Part shown: in pieces, positions 1-5,682 of the stretch | How positions within the stretch are numbered: the first letter of the stretch is position 1 | How the letters are laid out: the number at the start of each line of letters is the position of its first letter | Assembly: GCA_030427765.1 (NCBI GenBank) | Contig: JAUICS010000076.1 | Span: forward strand, 1-6,494 | Source of the DNA: Alphaproteobacteria bacterium | Lineage (GTDB): Bacteria > Pseudomonadota > Alphaproteobacteria > Micavibrionales > Micavibrionaceae | Direction: 5' to 3' | DNA: 6,494 bases | The notes under the pieces: generated by a model | Databases searched by the model: none | The model's input: the letters and a program-made list of their open reading frames with translations, nothing else | Told to the model about the DNA's origin: nothing | Program-made: the position numbers and the translations under genes

Positions 1-354
1 AAAACGAAGGTACGTTTTGATCAGTTTGGCGATCTTATTAAACGCATGGCGCGTATTAATGCGATCGAATTTACGTCAGGCGGCGTTCCAAAAGGGTCGA
101 TTCAAACGGTTGTCGAGGAAGCTACTTTTATCCTGCCAATCGCAGACATTATCGATCTTGATAAGGAACGCGCGCGTTTGAATAAGGAGATGGAGAAGCT
201 AACGCAAGATATCAATAAAATTCAGCAAAAGCTTAATAACACTAAATTTATCCAAAACGCCCCTGAAGAGGTAGTTGAGGAACAAAAACAGCGCAAGGAG
301 CAGTTTGAAAGCAAAGTTTCAAAGATAGAGCAAGCGCTTAAAGTTATTGGTTAG
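1..354 (+). CDS. valS: Valyl-tRNA synthetase, C-terminal end (5' truncated by window)
   Basis: The reading frame is open from the first base, so this is the last 117 residues of a longer protein and the ATG at 46 is internal. The visible part matches the end of ValS, the cytoplasmic enzyme that charges tRNA-Val and edits mischarged threonine. It ends in the family's C-terminal tRNA-binding coiled-coil arm: a short globular part (IEFTSGGVPKGSIQTVVEEA), then ILPIADIIDLDKERARLNKE leading into a Lys/Glu/Gln-rich heptad helix. A conserved turn (KFIQNAPEEVVEEQK) follows, then the return helix to the stop. The catalytic HIGH and KMSKS motifs lie outside the window. A strong hairpin terminator follows about 30 bases after the stop. 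Identification rests on the well-known ValS tail; other class I synthetases lack this exact pattern. Confidence 0.95.
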   Translation, partial: KTKVRFDQFGDLIKRMARINAIEFTSGGVPKGSIQTVVEEATFILPIADIIDLDKERARLNKEMEKLTQDINKIQQKLNNTKFIQNAPEEVVEEQKQRKEQFESKVSKIEQALKVIG

Positions 355-385
355 AAACAATAGCCTAAACGTTGTTTGGATAACA

Positions 386-410
386 AAAAAGCGGGATATA
401 CCCGCTTTTT
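386..410. terminator. Bidirectional rho-independent terminator between valS and rpmE
   Basis: A perfect 10-bp inverted repeat, AAAAAGCGGG (386-395) and CCCGCTTTTT (401-410), encloses the 5-base loop ATATA. The GC core is flanked by an A run on the left and a T run on the right, so the RNA ends in a U tract on either strand. It lies between the valS stop (354) and the rpmE stop (434) and can serve both convergent genes. Confidence 0.92.
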
Positions 411-433
411 CTTTGAATTCATTACAATAACGA

Positions 434-676
434 TTATTTTTGTTCGCCAGAGGCATTTCCAGATAGGAAAGAACCAAAACGCTTTTCGAATTTTGAAAGC
501 TGACCTTTCTCAATAACAACGTCTTTACCGCCGCTCCACGCAGGGTGTGTCAGTGGATCAACATCCAGCTTCAATACGTCGCCTTCTTTGCCCCAAGTTG
601 AACGTGTTTTATATGTAGAGCCATCAGTTTGCTCAACTGTAATCTCGTGATAATCAGGGTGTATATCTTTTTTCAT
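434..676 (-). CDS. rpmE: 50S ribosomal protein bL31, cysteine-free form
   Basis: This 80-residue protein has the bL31 signature: the start [14 protein letters not shown], the [13 protein letters not shown] strand, the [14 protein letters not shown] stretch and a C-terminal KFEKRFG. bL31 sits on the central protuberance of the large subunit and contributes to bridges with the small subunit. The protein contains no cysteine, so it is a zinc-independent (C-) form, although its sequence otherwise follows the RpmE type familiar in alphaproteobacteria rather than the RpmE2/YkgM paralogue. The start codon at 676 is set by a GGAG ribosome-binding site 7 bases upstream (minus-strand order GGAG-TTAGACA-ATG). 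A promoter candidate lies just upstream. The Ser/Gly/Lys-rich tail after the conserved core varies within the family. Confidence 0.95.
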   Translation of the reverse strand: MKKDIHPDYHEITVEQTDGSTYKTRSTWGKEGDVLKLDVDPLTHPAWSGGKDVVIEKGQLSKFEKRFGSFLSGNASGEQK

Positions 677-688
677 TGTCTAACTCCG

Positions 689-716
689 TTGCAAGTGAGA
701 GTTTATAGAGTATTTT
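689..716 (+). promoter_or_regulatory. Weak candidate promoter of epmA
   Basis: On the plus strand TTGCAA (689-694) and TATTTT (711-716) are separated by 16 bases. It points to epmA, which would then have a leader of about 25 bases with an AAAAGG ribosome-binding site (735-740). It overlaps the rpmE promoter candidate head-on. The -10 box is poor, so this is tentative. Confidence 0.25.
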
Positions 717-730
717 TATAACAAATGCAA
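702..730 (-). promoter_or_regulatory. Candidate sigma70-type promoter of rpmE
   Basis: On the minus strand TTGCAT (730-725) is followed after exactly 17 bases by TATAAA (707-702). The -10 box matches the consensus at 5 of 6 positions and the -35 box at 3 of 6. A start near 695 would give a leader of roughly 20 bases carrying the GGAG site. The assignment rests on spacing and position only. Confidence 0.5.
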
Positions 731-750
731 CATTAAAAGGCATAGAGAAT

Positions 751-1779
751 ATGTGGTTTCATCCCGACCAATTTCTTAAGAAACGTAATAACCTAGAGAC
801 ACGTGTAAAAGTAATCAAGGCTATACGTGAATTCTTTGATAATGAGGGGTTTATGGAGGTGGAAACTCCTACCATTCAATACACGCCATGTATGGATGCA
901 CATATACATGGTTTTTCAACCGAACTTATATCCGCAAATCGTGAAACAAAAGTGACGCGCTATCTGCACACCAGCCCGGAATTTGATATGAAAAAACTTC
1001 TGGTAGCGGGTCTGCAAAAAATTTACCAGATATGCCGTGTATTTCGAAATTGTGAGGGGTCATCACGTCATGCGCCTGAATTTACAATGATAGAATGGTA
1101 CCGTGCCAATGCCGGTTACCGCGATATCATGGATGACTGTGTGGGCCTTATGCGTGATGTCGCACGTGCAGCAAGTGTAACTGAATTCAAATATGATGGT
1201 ATGTCCGCAGACCCATTTGCCAAATGGGAAATTATCACGGTATGTGAATCATTCCGTAAATACGCGGATATGGACCTCGAATCCGTATTGGATGATGTAA
1301 ACGGGTTCCACTCCATACTGGATGCAAAGAAAATACATTACGATAAAACAGATAGCTGGGATGACATGTTTTTCCGCGTGTTTTTAGAGGAAATCGAGCC
1401 CAATTTGGGGCAGGGCACCCCAACGATCATCTACGATTATCCTGCGTCAATGGCGGCCCTGTCTCGTAAGAAAAAGGACGATCCGCGTTTTGCCGAACGT
1501 TTCGAGATCTATATTTGCGGGCTTGAACTTGCCAATGCATTTGGTGAACTTACAGATGCTGAGGAACAAGATACGCGATTCCGAAATCAAATGGATAAAA
1601 AAGAAGCTATTTACGGCGAACGTTATCCAGTCGATGAGGAGTTTATTAACGCACTTCGTTTGGGAATGCCCGAAAGTGGAGGCATTGCCCTAGGTATAGA
1701 CCGCCTTGTGATGTTAGTCGCCGGTGTAGATGACATAGATGATGTTTTATTTATCAAGGGGCCGCGTTACGCAGCGTAA
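751..1779 (+). CDS. epmA: EF-P--(R)-beta-lysine ligase EpmA (class II LysRS-like)
   Basis: This 342-residue protein is a class II aminoacyl-tRNA synthetase catalytic core of the LysRS type without the N-terminal anticodon-binding OB domain. That is the hallmark of EpmA (PoxA/GenX/YjeA), which uses ATP to attach (R)-beta-lysine to a conserved lysine of elongation factor P. Motif 1 is around residues 28-40 (FFDNEGFMEVETP). Motif 2 is at 96-117, from RVFRNCEG to FTMIEWYR with the ATP-binding arginine. The GLELANAFGEL segment at 257-267 fits the lysine-pocket region. Motif 3 is at 309-319 (SGGIALGIDRL). E. coli EpmA has 325 residues, so the length fits. The ATG at 751 has an AAAAGG site 10 bases upstream. 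The partners efp and epmB (lysine 2,3-aminomutase) are not in the window. The stop abuts that of the convergent aldolase gene. A full lysyl-tRNA synthetase is excluded by the short N-terminus. Confidence 0.93.
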   Translation: MWFHPDQFLKKRNNLETRVKVIKAIREFFDNEGFMEVETPTIQYTPCMDAHIHGFSTELISANRETKVTRYLHTSPEFDMKKLLVAGLQKIYQICRVFRNCEGSSRHAPEFTMIEWYRANAGYRDIMDDCVGLMRDVARAASVTEFKYDGMSADPFAKWEIITVCESFRKYADMDLESVLDDVNGFHSILDAKKIHYDKTDSWDDMFFRVFLEEIEPNLGQGTPTIIYDYPASMAALSRKKKDDPRFAERFEIYICGLELANAFGELTDAEEQDTRFRNQMDKKEAIYGERYPVDEEFINALRLGMPESGGIALGIDRLVMLVAGVDDIDDVLFIKGPRYAA

Positions 1780-2703
1780 TTACCCCTTATAGATATCCAT
1801 GATATCACCAAGCATTTTGATGGCTTCATCCCAAGGACGCTGGAATGAATTACGGCCGATAATCGAACCGTTACCGCCACCATCACGAATGGCCTTTGCA
1901 TCATCAAATACGGCATCTGCGGATTTCGCAGAACCGCCAGAGAATACGACCAGACGGCGTCCATTGTAACATGATTTGACAACGTCTTTTACACGTTCGG
2001 CCTGTGTTGCGCGAGGGATATCAAATTTCTCATATACTTTTTTGGCTTCGTCCTGCTCAAGGTGATCGGATGGAAGTTTTACCTTTACAATATGTGCACC
2101 AAGCAAACATGCCATGTGGGCGGCGTATGAGATAACATCAAGGGCCGTTTCACCATCTTTGGAAAGTTTCCCGCCACGTGCGTATGACCAGATAACAACT
2201 GCCAGCCCAACGTTTTTGGCCTCCTCGGCCATTTCAGCAATTTCTTCCATCATTTCAAAGCAGTTCTCGGAGCCCGGATAAATTGTAAAACCAATTGCGG
2301 AGCACCCTAATCGCAGAGCGTGGTCTACGGACCCTGTCAGTGCCTGATCATAACCGTATTTATTGTCGGCAAGGCTGTTTGAGCTGTTTACCTTCAGAAT
2401 TAATGGAATTTCGCCGGCAAATGTTGATGCGCCGGCCTCAAGAGATCCAAGTGGAGCCGCGTAGGCGTTACAGCCGGATTCAATCGCAAGTTTAAAATGG
2501 TAATGCGGGTCATAGCCTTCGGGATTTGGGGCAAAGCTACGTGCAGGGCCATGTTCAAATCCCTGATCAACAGGAAGAATAACCATTTTACCGGTGCCGG
2601 CCAATTTACCGGTGTTCAGGATACGCGCCAGATTCGCTTTTGAGCCCGGGTTATCGGCCTCATACCACGATAGTATCTCTTTTACCTTATCTGTATGTGC
2701 CAT
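1780..2703 (-). CDS. Class I fructose-bisphosphate aldolase (DhnA/FbaB type)
   Basis: This 307-residue cytoplasmic enzyme belongs to the archaeal-type/DhnA class I aldolase family. These enzymes reversibly split fructose 1,6-bisphosphate into dihydroxyacetone phosphate and glyceraldehyde 3-phosphate through a Schiff base and need no metal. Visible family features are LPVDQGFEHGP (residues 43-53), YAAPLGSLE (81-89), the IYPGS tyrosine segment (141-145), AHIVKVKLPSD (203-213), the phosphate-binding FSGGSAK (254-260) and IIGRNSFQR (281-289). K207, the first lysine of VKVK, is the likely Schiff-base residue by comparison with archaeal relatives. The start at 2703 follows a strong AGAGGA site (2716-2711) with a 7-base spacer. 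The gene is on the same strand as gap, which supports a glycolytic or gluconeogenic role. The symbol is left blank because names vary (fba, fbaB, dhnA). Confidence 0.93.
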   Translation of the reverse strand: MAHTDKVKEILSWYEADNPGSKANLARILNTGKLAGTGKMVILPVDQGFEHGPARSFAPNPEGYDPHYHFKLAIESGCNAYAAPLGSLEAGASTFAGEIPLILKVNSSNSLADNKYGYDQALTGSVDHALRLGCSAIGFTIYPGSENCFEMMEEIAEMAEEAKNVGLAVVIWSYARGGKLSKDGETALDVISYAAHMACLLGAHIVKVKLPSDHLEQDEAKKVYEKFDIPRATQAERVKDVVKSCYNGRRLVVFSGGSAKSADAVFDDAKAIRDGGGNGSIIGRNSFQRPWDEAIKMLGDIMDIYKG

Positions 2704-2751
2704 ATTCGTATCCTCTCGTTTCCGATGTTATTTCGTCAAATTACAGGCATA

Positions 2752-2780
2752 AGTTTATTTTTCCCATTGCCGCTAAGCAA
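2752..2780 (-). promoter_or_regulatory. Candidate promoter of the class I aldolase gene
   Basis: On the minus strand TTGCTT (2780-2775) is followed after 17 bases by TAAACT (2757-2752). Matches to consensus are 3 of 6 and 4 of 6. A start near 2745 would leave a leader of about 40 bases before the ATG at 2703. Spacing is ideal but the boxes are weak. Confidence 0.4.
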
Positions 2781-2828
2781 GGGATTTTCTGGGGTTTTCC
2801 CCGAAGGTTTTATTGTTTAATAGAGGAA

Positions 2829-3674
2829 TTAAGCGGCAATATTTACCAAGGATGCGCTGTTTTGAGTGTTTGATTGAATGGTTCCTGCAAAGATGGATGC
2901 TTGGCCGGAACGCCCATATGCGGCAGATGCTTGCGAAAACTGACTGTTATTAGGTGTATTTTCTTCATCATTTTGAGTGTTATCAAATGGCTGCGATAAA
3001 GGCAGTCCTTGTGGCTGATCGGTAAATGACTTGGTTTGCTGCGCATCTTCAGTTAGTTCCGGGTTGCGCTCCTCCTGCTGTTGTTTTGCAAGTTCCTGTT
3101 GTGCCTGCAGTTTTGTTTGCTGCGCCTTCGATGCAACGCGTTTATCTTGCGCAGAGGGTTCTTCAGGCGCTAGTGCCGCGCGAATAACTATATCCATTTT
3201 TGCAATCGTGGCTTGTGGGTCACCTTCGACTGGCGATGAATCAATTTTGACTTCACCCCCTATGGCATATTGCTTACCATCGGGGCCAGTTTGAAATGTG
3301 TATGTTGGATTACTGGCGAGGGCGCCGCCCGCTGCTTTATGCGCGGCCTCATGCCGTCTTACCTCCGCATCACGTTTTTTTAGCTTATCAAGTTGTTTTA
3401 ATTCTTCGCTAGTAAGTTCATTTTCCGGACGTGTGTTTTGAGATTCCGATCCTTCTTGAAGTGTTGTGATAAGGGCAGGGTTGGTAAAACTTACTTGCTG
3501 ACCTGAAAACTCGGTACGCTGGACCGGCGTAACACTACTTGTTGATCCTGGGGATTCTGGTTGGGACGGTCCAAAACGGCTAGGTGCTGTAACCTGGCCA
3601 AGCGCATTCACTCCCCGGGTGGCGGCGAGGGACGATACCATTGCTGATGCTGCAACAGATCCTACGACTAGCAT
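2829..3674 (-). CDS. Putative metalloprotease, CJM1_0395 / SprA-related family
   Basis: This 281-residue protein carries the conserved core of the SprA-related (CJM1_0395) family of putative zinc metalloproteases. The core runs from LTSEELKQLDKLKKRDAEVR through RHEAAHKAAGG (HExxH, H108-E109-H112), TYTFQTGPDGKQYAIGGEV (124-142), EGDPQATIAKM (150-160) and AALAPEEPSAQDKRVASKA (166-184). Around it lie a Pro/Ser/Thr-rich stretch (about 28-90) and a Gln/Asn/Ser-rich tail (about 185-281), the first part of which could form a coiled coil. The N-terminus (MLVVGSVAASAMVSSLAATR) is mildly hydrophobic but has no basic n-region or clear cleavage site, so export is uncertain. The start at 3674 has no recognisable ribosome-binding site. 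An upstream ATG (3690) is out of frame and stops at once; internal M12 is an alternative. Family membership is firm, but substrate and activity are unknown. Confidence 0.85.
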   Translation of the reverse strand: MLVVGSVAASAMVSSLAATRGVNALGQVTAPSRFGPSQPESPGSTSSVTPVQRTEFSGQQVSFTNPALITTLQEGSESQNTRPENELTSEELKQLDKLKKRDAEVRRHEAAHKAAGGALASNPTYTFQTGPDGKQYAIGGEVKIDSSPVEGDPQATIAKMDIVIRAALAPEEPSAQDKRVASKAQQTKLQAQQELAKQQQEERNPELTEDAQQTKSFTDQPQGLPLSQPFDNTQNDEENTPNNSQFSQASAAYGRSGQASIFAGTIQSNTQNSASLVNIAA

Positions 3675-3780
3675 ATTATTATTATGCCATAAGAATTCTT
3701 TTTTATTTATTAGTTTTTGATAGGAATTTAGTAAAAATTACGCTATGAATATGTTAATTGCATAGTCGGAGGATACATTG
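3675..3780. promoter_or_regulatory. Divergent AT-rich intergenic region with a 10-bp palindrome and weak promoter candidate
   Basis: This 106-base AT-rich region separates the leftward HEAAH protein gene from the rightward membrane-protein genes, so promoters for both directions are expected here. For the leftward gene, TTTACT (3735-3730) and TAATAA (3712-3707) lie 17 bases apart on the minus strand. For the rightward gene, TTTAGT (3727-3732) and TATGTT (3750-3755) are also 17 apart but match poorly. A perfect 10-bp palindrome, AAGAATTCTT, occupies 3691-3700 and could be an operator or chance. The only strong signal is the GGAGGA ribosome-binding site at 3768-3773. Confidence 0.35.
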
Positions 3781-4077
3781 ATGTCTAAAATGCGTAGTCA
3801 ATTTACAAGTAATGCTGCAAAGCTAGGATTAGGACTACTCGCCGTCGTTGGGGGAGTTTCGCTTATCGCATTGGGCGGATATGCGGGTTTCTATATGATG
3901 AGCGAGGTTTTGTATCCTGCATTACGCGTACATGAAATAGACATTGTTAAAGAAAAATATATGCTAGAAACACTTGCTACGCTCGGCGGCGGTGCGCTAG
4001 GCGGTATAATTGCAAAACTTGCTATCGTTGATCAATTGCCAAAGTCATTTGATGATCTTTCGGCTCACATTAAATAA
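3781..4077 (+). CDS. Small membrane protein of unknown function
   Basis: I do not recognise this 98-residue protein. It starts with a short basic, polar segment (MSKMRSQFTSNAAK), followed by a long Gly/Leu/Val-rich hydrophobic stretch at about residues 15-38. Then comes a polar, charged stretch (about 46-62, HEIDIVKEKYMLE) and a second Gly/Ala/Leu-rich, moderately hydrophobic stretch (about 64-83). It ends in a polar tail. Two membrane helices in a hairpin are plausible, the second less certain because of its glycines. The ATG at 3781 is preferred over the in-frame TTG at 3778 because GGAGGA (3768-3773) lies 7 bases before it. It is 91 bases upstream of the HEVIH/LysM gene on the same strand, so the two may be co-transcribed and this could be a membrane partner of that protein, though only the position suggests so. 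Confidence 0.75.
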   Translation: MSKMRSQFTSNAAKLGLGLLAVVGGVSLIALGGYAGFYMMSEVLYPALRVHEIDIVKEKYMLETLATLGGGALGGIIAKLAIVDQLPKSFDDLSAHIK

Positions 4078-4115
4078 GTTTTTTCTAATTTTTCTTGATT
4101 TTTAAGGAAAATAGG

Positions 4116-4158
4116 CGTAAAACAATTCTCATAATAATTTACATAAGATTGTTTTGCG
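4116..4158. repeat. Inverted repeat just upstream of the HEVIH/LysM gene
   Basis: CGTAAAACAAT (4116-4126) pairs with ATTGTTTTGCG (4148-4158), giving 10 Watson-Crick pairs and one G-U pair around a 21-base AT-rich loop. The right arm ends 10 bases before the ATG at 4169 and includes part of the only GC-rich stretch (GCGG) where a ribosome-binding site would be expected. No T run follows, so it does not look like a terminator. It could be an operator or an RNA hairpin affecting translation. Confidence 0.5.
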
Positions 4159-4168
4159 GTAATAGAAA

Positions 4169-5680
4169 ATGTATGTGCGTGGATATTTGGGGCTGTTGTT
4201 TGCCGGTCTGGCAGGCGGGTTTGTAATATTTCAGGAAGTAAATGGCTGGGGCGAATTCCCGACGTTTAATCGTGCGGATATTGTAGATTCAGGTGCCCGA
4301 TTAAGGGGAACTGGGTATCCAAAAGATGTTCCAGGATATACACATTCATACCAGGATCATGTGCCGGCGACAGTTTCACAAAGAATTGAGACTGAAATTT
4401 CTCGATTATTTCCGGCAGGCAATCCTGACAAAGAGAACTTATATAGTTACATTAATGAACATTACGGACAAAAAGAAATTTTAGATGCTCCGATTTCACC
4501 GATTACTCTTGTTGCACTGTTAACACTCATTGGAAATGAGGAAAGTGTCGAAACAAACGCGGCGCGGGCAATATTATATAAGCATATTGACCTTTCGAAA
4601 ATGCCTTCTTTTCAATATACTTTGACAAGTATGTCGGCGGATATTTCACGTGCGTTTATGGATAGTGAAGGGTTTGATCAAGATATTCGAGGGCTTGTGC
4701 CAAACAATAAAGAGGAATTTACCAATCTTATAACTCAGTACGTTGAGTTGGCCTCTTCAGCCTTAGGCATCGATGTTGCAGACTTAAATATTTATGAAGA
4801 GGCTGGATCAGATGTAGCGGCTTATTATTCATTTGAAGATGGCAGGCATAAATTATCATTTAATTTTGCGGCTTTGAAGAACCATAGTTTTCCACGCCTG
4901 CTAAGTTTCATTGCGCATGAAGTAATACATCATAAATTTCATGCCATTGATGGAAAAAATATAAATGATTATATGCTTATGTTCTATGTCTCACATAAAA
5001 TGGAACATTATATTTCAATTGCTGAATCGCAGCATATGTATAATGCCATTAAAACACAACTGGGCTTGGGTAATAATACTAGGGCTGCAACAGAATCCTA
5101 CCAATTCTATTTTATGAATCCGGCCGAGAAAATTGCATATTGGGTTCAAAATAAGGTTATGGAGATTACAGGAAGTGCTACGCCGTTTGAAACGTATATT
5201 GTGAGAGCTGGCGATAATCTTTCTACAATAATACGTGATCGTTATCATATCTCAGATTGGGATGACGTTGTAAGACGAGCGAATATTATCGTCATGCATA
5301 ACGACAATCTACAGAGTCGTGATAGGCTGCGCGAAAATATGATAATTCAACTTCCATCACCAAAAGAAATGGATAGACTACTTGCAGAATTAGGTGACAA
5401 AGTATTACTGGATCGCGCTGATGGTGAGGTATACACAGTAAAAAGCGGTGATGGTCCGGCGTCAATAGTAATGCAACATTACAGTATTTCATACGCGGCA
5501 GCCGCAAGATGGCTGGATGTCCTTGTATGCATAAATCCCAGAAGCATGCCAAATGAAAATACAGTGAGATTAGGTGAACAGATTTTGCTTCCGAGCGTTC
5601 ATACTATGGCGCGTTTAGATGAGATGCTTGCTGCAAATGATAGCTGCGTAAATATTGAGCCGGTTGAACTTGCAAGATAA
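4169..5680 (+). CDS. Membrane-anchored HExxH (gluzincin-like) metalloprotease candidate with two LysM-type modules
   Basis: I do not recognise this 503-residue protein as a named gene. Residues 6-21 (YLGLLFAGLAGGFVIF) after a basic MYVR form an uncleaved-looking signal anchor, so the rest is probably periplasmic. A largely helical region follows to about 235. Residues 243-261 hold RLLSFIAHEVIHHKFHAIDG-like zinc-protease sequence with HExxH at H250-E251-H254. NPAEKIAYWVQ at 317-327 offers E320 as a gluzincin-style third ligand. The HEVIH motif lacks the glycine usual in M48 (HExGH), so M48 membership is doubtful. Two LysM-type modules lie at about 341-397 (YIVRAGDNLSTI to IIQLPSP) and 420-476 (YTVKSGDGPASI to ILLPSV), each followed by a similar helix; LysM commonly binds peptidoglycan. 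The ATG at 4169 has only a weak ribosome-binding site. The stop is 2 bases from that of gap. The domain calls are sound; proteolysis and substrate are inferred. Confidence 0.85.
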   Translation: MYVRGYLGLLFAGLAGGFVIFQEVNGWGEFPTFNRADIVDSGARLRGTGYPKDVPGYTHSYQDHVPATVSQRIETEISRLFPAGNPDKENLYSYINEHYGQKEILDAPISPITLVALLTLIGNEESVETNAARAILYKHIDLSKMPSFQYTLTSMSADISRAFMDSEGFDQDIRGLVPNNKEEFTNLITQYVELASSALGIDVADLNIYEEAGSDVAAYYSFEDGRHKLSFNFAALKNHSFPRLLSFIAHEVIHHKFHAIDGKNINDYMLMFYVSHKMEHYISIAESQHMYNAIKTQLGLGNNTRAATESYQFYFMNPAEKIAYWVQNKVMEITGSATPFETYIVRAGDNLSTIIRDRYHISDWDDVVRRANIIVMHNDNLQSRDRLRENMIIQLPSPKEMDRLLAELGDKVLLDRADGEVYTVKSGDGPASIVMQHYSISYAAAARWLDVLVCINPRSMPNENTVRLGEQILLPSVHTMARLDEMLAANDSCVNIEPVELAR

Positions 5681-5682
5681 TC

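Noticed and set aside
46..354. The ATG at 46 as the start of an independent small coiled-coil protein
   Set aside because: The frame is open from base 1 and the upstream residues continue the ValS tail, so this methionine is internal.
1490..1693. Open frames inside epmA, the aldolase gene and gap on either strand as possible overlapping genes
   Set aside because: They lack ribosome-binding sites and recognisable domains, and are explained as shadows of conserved genes.
2791..2802. GGGG-TTTT-CCCC hairpin as terminator of the HEAAH gene
   Set aside because: The stem is only 4 bp and no T run follows in the minus-strand direction; it is too weak to annotate.
3031..3294. A plus-strand open frame encoding an extremely cysteine-rich peptide, tempting as a metal-binding or toxin-like protein
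   Set aside because: It lies antisense to the HEAAH gene; the cysteines are the complement of Gln-rich CAG/CAA-type codons. It has no ribosome-binding site, while the opposite strand shows a recognised family.
3778..3780. TTG as the start codon of the small membrane protein
   Set aside because: The next codon is ATG and its 7-base distance from GGAGGA is better than the 4 bases left for the TTG.
4091..4110. TTTTCTT/AAGGAAAA as a terminator after the small membrane protein
   Set aside because: The stem is AT-rich and bulged with no GC core, and the next gene is probably co-transcribed.
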